Assembly (NCBI GenBank): GCA_932521025.1
Contig: OW051471.1
Coordinates: forward strand, 12,400,001-12,464,000
From: Oscheius onirici
Taxonomy: Eukaryota > Nematoda > Chromadorea > Rhabditida > Rhabditidae
Direction of reading: 5' to 3'
DNA length: 64,000 nucleotides
Part shown: positions 57,461 through 64,000 of the stretch, piece after piece
How positions within the stretch are numbered: position 1 is the stretch's first letter
Layout of the letters: each line of letters begins with the position of its first letter
Translations under genes and position numbers: made by a program
The notes under the pieces: model-generated
What the model saw: only the letters and a program-made list of their open reading frames with translations
Databases searched by the model: none
Told to the model about the DNA's origin: nothing

Positions 57461-57462
57461 CA

Positions 57463-59458
57463 ATGCTCAACTTCGATTCACTCTCTGCAACCATTATCAG
57501 CAATACTGGCGAAGCGCTCATAACAATCGTCAGCAGCTATCTAATCTTCGTTATTGTAAAATGTACACCAAAAACTATGGGTCCCTTCAAAATGTATTTG
57601 GTCAAACTTGCTGTAAGTGTTCATTTCTTTGTCTTTACAATGTTCTGAAGGTAACCGACTTTATATTTTCCTTAAGTCTCGGGTGGCTCTTCCTGCCGAA
57701 TCTTCTCTTTCCACTGCCTGCCGTCAGTTGTGGCGGCTTGCTCAAATATTTCGGACTATTCGGACTAAAATTAGCCTATATTTTGACCATTTGTTCCGGA
57801 GAGATAACACTAATTTCTGTCAACGACTGCTGCCTCTATAGAATGCTGGTTTTCTATAAATTCGACACAATTTTGGAGGGATTCGTAGGAATTCCGTAAG
57901 TTCAGTTTTTGGTCCCATATTTTGGAGATCAAGACTTCAGTATTCCACGAAAAACTTAAGCGATGTAAACCCGGTGAATCTGATATGAACAGACTGTGAT
58001 CAGCGTAGACTCTCGCAAATTTCACCTGTTGGTATTTTTTCTGTGCTTTGTGCGAAACCAGCAGCCTCCGTAGTTTGATGATAGACTGTTAGTTAGCCTC
58101 TCTTGGTCATTCTACCTTTTAACTTAATTCCCATCCCCTTAAAAACTCTAGTTCGATAAAAGATTCCTTTATTGATTTATGTCCTAACTCTGTCCTGCCT
58201 CCTAAAAAGATTAACATGACAAAACTTGTCTGAATCCTACAAGGCAGAAAACTTGACCGAGTATCCTACGTTTCCATGTTTTTTCCGGTCTCGCGGCAAA
58301 CTAAATGGGTTACGGTGGAGCCTTCTTTTTATTGAACCAATCATAAAGAAAGATTCTTGATCATAAATTAAGCTTACATTCACGTACAAGCATGAATTAT
58401 ATGATGATTGCAGGGGCGTAATCTTTTTCTTCTGTTTCAACGGCGTCGCATGTATTGCTGTCATTGGGGTCACGTTATGGAATACTGCGGGATATAAGGC
58501 AAGTTTTAAACATTATTCACTTTCCTCGCTTCACGGTGTTTTGCGGCTTTTTAAGCTTTTTCAGATGAGCCGGAATGGCGGGGGGGAAATTTGGAGCAAT
58601 AAAACGGTTCCCACCTTCGAAACGTATTAATGTGTAAGAAATGCAGGAATTGGAGATATATGCCCAGAACTACAATCTGACAAAATATCTGGACAAAATA
58701 ACACCATCTACAGCGTTGATGGCATTCCCTGCTGACGACGTTATAATAATGATCGGAGGAGTCGTTGTAGTTTTATGGCTCCTTGGAACAGAAGGCTTTA
58801 ATGTGGGCTTATCGGCAGCTGTTTGGGTAAAAATTAACAAATCCAAATCGTCCATGTCGAAGGAGACTTACAAGCTACAGAAGAGTCTCACATACGTTCT
58901 TACAGCTCAGGTATAGTCCGTCCAATTTTTACGGAGAATTTCTGGACCTTTAAAAAGTTTGCTGCGAGACCCGTAAAACATGCAAACGTTGGATACTCAG
59001 CCAACCAAATTCAAATTTTTATGGCAAATTCAAGTTTTGGCTGTGTAAACTTGGCTGAGTTTGCATGATATACGGTTCTCGCAGCGAACTTTTTAAAGGT
59101 CCAGAAATTCTCCGTAAAAATTGAACGGACTATAAGCAGCATGTTCAATCGGTCACCGCGCTTTAAGGCAATCATTCCCTTCTTTTCCGTCATCGCTCCG
59201 ATGTGCATCTATATCCTTTCTCTTAAACGCAATCTTTTTTTGAGCGGTCTCAGTGAATCGGACATCTTTCAATACGCGACAGCTGGTACGATAGGCTGCT
59301 ACCCGCTTGTCAACTCAATCTTCTCCATTGGCTGCATTAAACCGTACAGAGTTTTCACTATCAATCTTTTGAAGAAAATGTTCTGCTTTTGGAGAAAGAT
59401 GGACACAACAGTTGTGGAAATATCGCGACAAGATGCTACAAGTTCTAATCTCGTGTAG
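57463..59458 (+). CDS. G5: chemoreceptor, str-superfamily 7TM GPCR
   Basis: Exons: 57463-57612, 57651-57895, 58414-58498, 58647-58910, 59168-59458; 344 aa, all in phase. Start MLNFDSLSATIISNTGEALI, TM1 then CTPKTMGPFKMYLVKLA; TM2/TM3 VTDFIFSLSLGWLFLPNLLF, SVNDCCLYRMLVFYKF; TM4 FFFCFNGVACIAVIGVTLW; extracellular loop with LTKYLDKITPSTALM; TM5 VIIMIGGVVVVLWLLG; IL3 SKSSMSKETYKLQKSL; TM7 IGCYPLVNSIFSIGCIKPYR. The fourth-exon junction uses a GC donor (AAG/gcaagt), and the last acceptor is CTTTAAG, both atypical. Exon 2 is nearly identical to that of the G2 fragment. A MITE sits in intron 4 and a nested MITE directly before the ATG. Confidence 0.87.
58915..59134. mobile_element. MITE in G5 intron 4
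   Basis: Inverted ends TAGTCCGTCCAATTTTTACG and CGTAAAAATTGAACGGACTA, with arms continuing GAGAATTTCTGGACC / GGTCCAGAAATTCTC. The centre has the ACTCAGCCAA motif also seen in the foldbacks at 21.5 and 52.3 kb. Confidence 0.8.
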
Positions 59459-59726
59459 AGAATAAAGTTTGCTTTTTAATTCTTTTTGGTACCTTCAGTT
59501 CAGTTAACCAGAAAATCCAAAGCTGCCAGAAAATGATGGACCTGTCTCGCTGTCGAGACTGTGGCCTCAGTATGGTACAGCTGTCTAACTGTTGAGTCTG
59601 TGGCTGTCTTGTCTTGAAAGCGATAGCAACCTCCACAAGTACAAATATGCTTGTCTTCCACAATTTTTCGCTTTAAATTTTCATATTTTCAATCAAGTCT
59701 CGTATTTTTTACAGTTTTCTGTCAAA

Positions 59727-60765
59727 ATGGACTTCCAATACGTGTCAAGAACTGTCAAAGGCCCAGGATGCAGCGAAGAATGGGAAGAAATCCTCGAGGG
59801 ATGTGATTGCGACAGACCATGCTCGGCTGAAAACAAATGTTCGTGTCTTCTAGGAGCTGAGGTTCTTTTATATTTTTACGACTATTTTTATCAAAAAAAT
59901 TTAGAATAACTACGACGGAATACGTCTTCTCGAAAAGCCGAGTGGAAGCCCCGTAATGGAATGCCATTCAGACTGCAGCTGCAATCCGGAAACGTGTGGG
60001 AATCGTCTTCTCCAAAACGGCGTTTTTGCCAAGACAAAGGTTAGTTTACAGTTTTCTAATAGAAATTGAAAAATACAAAAAGTGTCCCATCCCGGGGAGT
60101 CGAACCTCCGACATTGCGGACATAAAGCCGCGCCACTTGGCACTGGGCCATTGCGGGAAGCCGGGCACGAAATTTTGACCTGCTTATTTTCCTAAACATA
60201 GATTTCGCACATGATTGCTGCAGAGATTGGAACCTTAAAAATAATTTTATTTTCAGGTGAATCCAACGGCTCCGAAAGGCTACGGGGTTTTCGCAACTGA
60301 CACAATCCCGAAAGACTCTTTCGTTTTCAAGTATGCCGGTGAAATTATTGGAAGAGAAGAAGCCCTACGTCGTTATGCCGAGAACAAGGAACACAACTAC
60401 ATAATGACCGTCAAGGAAACGTGTCAAGGTAACATTTTACTTGAAAAAGTCCAAACTTCAGATAAAACTACCGTAATCTACGTCGATCCACGATTCAAGG
60501 GAAATCTGGCCCGTTTTGTCAATCACAGCTGCAGCCCAAATCTTCGCTTGATGACTGTTCGAGTGGGCTCGCCGGTTCCCAGAGTTGGTCTTTTTGCTCT
60601 ACGGTAAGATTTTTTGGTGTTTTTTCGACAAATCTGAGTTTTAGAGACATTTCCGCCGGAGAAGAGCTGTCTTTCAAGTACGGAGCATCGAGAACCAGCG
60701 GCGAGAAGAAATGTCTTTGTGGAGCGGAGGAATGCTTGGGATTTATGCCAGCTGACGACTTATAA
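59727..60765 (+). CDS. set-23: SET-23/SETMAR-like histone methyltransferase
   Basis: Compact pre-SET/SET/post-SET protein, the layout of the SETMAR methyltransferase half and of nematode SET-23. Exons: 59727-59861, 59905-60039, 60257-60428, 60462-60603, 60645-60765; 234 aa. The 33-nt intron 60429-60461 is in-phase and could be retained. The pre-SET region has about ten cysteines (EGCDCDRPCSAENKCSCLLG, ECHSDCSCNPETCGNRLLQN). SET: GYGVFATDTI, FKYAGEIIGREEALRR, FVNHSCSPNLRL (the cofactor-binding NHSC), ELSFKYG (catalytic Tyr). Post-SET: CLCGAEECLGFMPADDL, as SETMAR-type proteins end. No chromodomain and no transposase part. The G6 ATG is 137 bp downstream. An intron carries a tRNA-like fragment (60083-60163). 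Confidence 0.8.
60083..60163 (-). repeat. tRNA-like fragment in set-23-like intron
   Basis: The reverse complement reads TCCCGCAATGGCCCAGTGCC, an anticodon-arm-like GCGGCTTTATGTCCGC, and the B box GGAGGTTCGACTCC. The acceptor partly pairs (TCCC with GGGA), but the loop is 8 nt and stems have mismatches. Probably a tRNA pseudogene. Confidence 0.55.
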
Positions 60766-60901
60766 ATCAGTTTTCTAAATATAGAGTTCGTTTGAGTTGA
60801 TATCTTATTCTGTGACTCTAAAAGGTTCGCAGAACCGCCTACAATTCGTTTAACAGCAGGTGAAACTGAAGATTTCCTTCTCAGCAAAGGTATTTCTCCG
60901 T

Positions 60902-63645
60902 ATGCTCAACTTTGACACACTTTCTGCAACTATTGTCACCAACTCGATCGAAGCCATCATAACAATCGTCAACATTTACTTAATCATCGTTATTTGGAAA
61001 TTTTCGCCTAAAACTATGGGCTCCTTTAAAATCTACTTGCTGAAACTAGCCGTAAGAAATTTACCTTTGTTTTTTTACAGAAACTTCCAGATAACGGACT
61101 TTTTGTTTTCTTTCAGTCTCGGCTGGCTATATCTTCCAAGTCTGTACTTGCCACTGCCTGCGACAGGCTGTGGCGGGTTGCTGAAGTATATCGGTCCTTT
61201 CGGCATAAAGTTGGCCATTATTTTGACATTTTCTTTTGGAGAGATTACACTGGTATCCGTCAATGACTGCTGTCTCTACAGGATGTTCGTCTTCTTCAAA
61301 TTTGACAGAGCTCTGGAGGGTTTCACAGGATGTCCGTGAGTTTTTGGAATAAGCTTGGGATGACAGTCAGGACTGAGAGTTCTCACTATGGAATGAAAGC
61401 TCAGCGCTCTCTAGAGGGTTCGAATCCCCGCACTAGCCACTTTTTTTAAATTCTTCCCATCAAATTTTCCGACAGCCTACGGCCGGCGGTGGATCAATCC
61501 ATGCATTTCATATGGTTGAAAAGAATGACGTAGATATCATAATAATAATGACCAGCTGCCTACTACAAGTTTATTTGACGGGATCGAAGGATATCATGTA
61601 GAAACAGAAGGTTCTTGGAATCCTTCGCCGCTTTCAGGCCTCAACCGCTGCCCCGCTTCTTCTCATTCAGCAGGTGACATCCTGACCGAGACGTGAAGAT
61701 ATCTTCTTGATTGGAGTCGTCTTCTTGTTCGGGTAGACGGCTGCTTGAGTTGGTGGAATCGTTGAAGAGACGAGCATCGCAGGTGGAGCCGCGAGTGTTG
61801 ACTTGACAATCCCGCTGTGTCGCAATTCTGGGATTGGAATCCTCTTCTTTCCGCAGTAGATTCTGGCGTTGGCAGAATCGCTGAAGAGCGCTTGAAGAAG
61901 CACTCGCACAGCTTGTGAAAATAAAAGCAATTCAGCTGCCTACTGCTTGTTACAAAAAAAAGTTTTAAACGGTAACTTCTAAATTGAATTGCTATTTAAT
62001 CTTATCCGGAACTAGCTTGTCACGGCGATCTTAGTGGCTCGGAAAATAGGCGGACAAGTCTAAATGCGGGGTACTCACACATTCTGTGCGAGAATACGGT
62101 CAAATTGTTTAGACTAATCTCAGAGAGTCAAGGTTTGGTTCCAGAGGACAGAATAAACTGAGCCCAATACTAAAGAGATGAGAAGACCCTAGATTCGAAC
62201 GGTTTAGAGAGAAGAGAGTTCATTGATTTACATGGTGGGATTGAGTTATGAAAAAGGTGCGAAATACCCAGAATATTTAATTGTCCACAGTCTACGCCCT
62301 GGAAGGGGCGAGACTATTGTCCAGACTAGACATGGTCACCGGGCCCGTGTCAGGGTTGACCGAGACCGTGTCAGCAACGCACATTTTCGGGGAAAGACCA
62401 CTTTAGCGAAAAAAACATTGGCACCCATTTTGAACATAAGCTCGGCGTGGCATATTGAGCCTATGTTCAAATTGTGTGCCAATTTTCGTGGTTCCCCAAA
62501 AGTGCGTAATGCTGACACGAGCCCATGCCTTGTCCAGATTTAACAGAGAAGGAACGTAACTTTAAGTCTTGCAGAGGTGTGCATTTTTTCGTTTGTTTCA
62601 ACGGCGTCGCGTGCATTGCAATTATCGGAGCCATGATATTGAATAGCGACGGTTATAAAGTGAGTTTGTTTCCTATTTGATACTCAAAAACCATAGGAGC
62701 TGGTAGACTATGCTCAACGACACAATTTGACAGAATATCTGGACAATATTTCGCCTTCTACACCAATCATGGCTTTTTTAATCGATGACACTGTTGTCTT
62801 TCTGGCTGCGATTGTCGTTGCCAGTTGGCTTCTCGGTACCGAAGGCTGGAACATAGGCTTGTCGGGAGCGGTTTGGCTCAAACTGAACAAATCGAAAGCA
62901 TCAATGTCCAAGGATACTTATAGACTGCAGAAGAGTCTCACATACGTGCTCATAGTTCAGGTGTGCAGTTGTTTTTGGCAAGGCGTTTGGGGAGATTTGG
63001 TAGCAAGTCAGAATCAGCTCGTATTCCAAGCAAGCAGTCATAGTTCATTTATGAAAAAAGGTCACTACCGTAACCCTTTTTTTCGCGGCGAGATCGGAAT
63101 AACACAGAAAAGTAGGATACTCAGCCGAGTTTCCTGACTGACTATCCTATGTGTGATGGTCTCGCTGCGAAGTAAATGGGTTACGGTATTGCCCTCTTTA
63201 TTGAACAGCCACCTCCTTTGGCTTTTCCTAGACCGCCTGGTCCTGTTTTAGGATAAGCTCAAAGTTACTACAGTAACCAACCAACCTCACAATCTGAAAG
63301 ATACGGTAACCTATATTTATCCTAAAAATCATTTCGACCATTCATAAACCTAATTTTCAGGCAATCATTCCCTTCATTTCCGTCATCGGCCCAATGTGCG
63401 TTTTTGTGATTTGTTTGCGCCTTAATTGGGCAAGCCTTACTCGAACAGATGCCTTCCAATATGGTACGGCCATTATCATCGGCTGCTATCCTTTAGTAAA
63501 CTCGATATTCTGTCTCTTCTGCATGAAACCGTACAGGGTTTTCACTACCAAACTTTTGAAGAAAATTTTCTGCTTCTGGAGAAAGTTGGACACAACAGTT
63601 GTGGAAATATCGCAACAGAATGCTACAAGTTCTAATCTTGTGTAG
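60902..63645 (+). CDS. G6: chemoreceptor, str-superfamily 7TM GPCR
   Basis: Exons: 60902-61051, 61091-61335, 62575-62659, 62697-62960, 63361-63645; 342 aa. Landmarks: MLNFDTLSATIVTNSIEAII; SPKTMGSFKIYLLKLA; ITDFLFSFSLGWLYLPSLYL, PLPATGCGGLLKYIG; SVNDCCLYRMFVFFKF; FFVCFNGVACIAIIGAM; IL3 SKASMSKDTYRLQKSL; TM7 IGCYPLVNSIFCLFCMKPYR. Exon sizes equal those of G1, G3 and G5. The junction after exon 3 uses a normal GT (AAA/gtgagt), unlike its siblings. AGCAGGTGAAACTGAAG, 46 bp before the ATG, is the E-box block. Intron 2 (1.24 kb) holds a tRNA-like patch and an antisense open frame. The frame is intact; likely functional. Confidence 0.88.
61366..61447 (+). repeat. tRNA-like fragment in G6 intron 2
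   Basis: Ends with B box GGGTTCGAATCCCCGC followed by CACTAGCCAC and a run of 7 T, like a Pol III terminator. The 5' half does not fold into a standard D arm and acceptor. Confidence 0.5.
61667..61930 (-). other. Antisense open frame in G6 intron 2
   Basis: An 80-codon open frame on the minus strand, SDSANARIYCGKKRIPIPEL ... PTQAAVYPNKKTTPIKKISS, ending QDVTC. Codons look strongly biased (AAG, ATC, GTC, GGA), and an AATAAA lies about 100 nt beyond the stop. It starts after a TTTCACAAG acceptor-like site. There is no convincing start codon and no family I recognise. It could be an exon of a nested gene, a processed pseudogene or chance. Confidence 0.25.
63046..63215. repeat. Foldback repeat in G6 intron 4
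   Basis: CTACCGTAACCC and GGGTTACGGTA, GCGGCGAGATC and GGTCTCGCTGCG, and ACTCAGCCGAG are arranged as inverted arms. Related to blocks at 58255-58330 and 55560. Confidence 0.6.
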
Positions 63646-64000
63646 AGAATAAAGCTGCTGTTTAACTGCCGAGTCTGTGGCCGGTTTTCTTTAGAAAATA
63701 GTTTAAGTTTGAGTGGATCTTCCTTTCATGTCTCTAAACTTCCTTTAAGTCTATTAAATTTGAGACGGAAGTACTGTGTTCGCCCTTAGATTCAGACGAA
63801 TTTTCCGTCAGAAAATAAAGAAAACAACTAAAGGTTCTCAGCCGTTGCTTCAGAGATGGTTTACGTAGTTGTCGTCTACTTCTTAAAGTTCTAAGCGCTC
63901 TGGAGACATTGTTGTTTAATTGTCGAGTCTGTCTGACCAAATGTTCAAAGAGAAGCTTTGAATAAGATTAGTTTGATAAGACGCGGCAGCGGTCGTAAAT
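63646..64000. other. 3' flank of G6, no gene seen
   Basis: AATAAA directly after the G6 stop (63649) is the likely polyadenylation signal. Nothing else is recognised up to the window edge. Confidence 0.45.

Noticed and set aside
59592-60765. SETMAR-type fusion with a mariner transposase
   Set aside because: The frame ends after the post-SET cysteines at 60765 and no transposase-like sequence follows before G6.
60766-60901. set-23-like gene and G6 as one operon
   Set aside because: The 137-bp gap would allow it, but G6 has its own E-box block at the usual distance, like its siblings.
60083-61447. Functional tRNA genes at 60.1 and 61.4 kb
   Set aside because: B boxes are good, but acceptor and D stems do not pair and one anticodon loop has 8 nt, so they are listed as tRNA-derived fragments.

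Overview
The window reads as nuclear DNA of a Caenorhabditis-type nematode. Genes are split by many short GT-AG introns (often 33-60 bp, with TTTTCAG-type acceptors). Intergenic gaps are small. The gene families are typical of rhabditid nematodes: str-superfamily chemoreceptors, C-type lectins with CUB domains, F-box-like genes, and SLC13 and sphingomyelin synthase paralogues. The non-coding part is full of foldback and MITE-like elements, tRNA-derived fragments and one truncated LINE. All exon models below were assembled by eye from reading frame, splice motifs and comparison between paralogues inside the window.

Layout. 0.5-3.1 kb: six-helix Frag1/PGAP2-like membrane protein (+). 3.2-7.1 kb: MKS1-like B9-domain ciliary protein (-), tail to tail with it. 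9.3-11.9 kb: two-CTLD plus CUB lectin (+). 12.0-12.6 kb: broken gene (-). 13.0-17.5 kb: two divergently transcribed paralogues of an unknown family; the minus copy is frameshifted and carries TIR elements. 18.1-22.3 kb: SLC13-like transporter without its sodium motifs. 25.3-28.7 kb: sphingomyelin-synthase-like enzyme. 29.8-32.9 kb: chromodomain plus pre-SET/SET/post-SET methyltransferase of SU(VAR)3-9 type. 33.5-36.4 kb: decayed double F-box gene (-). 36.9-37.3 kb: small secreted protein (-). 38.3-40.2 kb: chemoreceptor G1 (-).

40.7-51.3 kb is the most unusual part. It holds seven related membrane proteins with C-terminal J domains, arranged as a palindrome: J1-J2-J3 on the plus strand, a solitary J4, then J5-J6-J7 on the minus strand, where J7, J6 and J5 mirror J1, J2 and J3. 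Gaps inside each triplet are 102-124 bp, and each downstream gene has a splice acceptor just before its ATG, which suggests two trans-spliced operons. First- and third-position proteins keep the HPD motif. The middle-position proteins and J4 have lost it (DPI, HPS, HPN), so each unit pairs J proteins with a J-like protein.

45.0 kb and 51.7-63.6 kb hold the plus-strand relatives of G1. G5 and G6 are intact; G2, G3 and G4 are broken; a further relic is split by a TIR transposon. A SET-23/SETMAR-like methyltransferase gene lies between G5 and G6.
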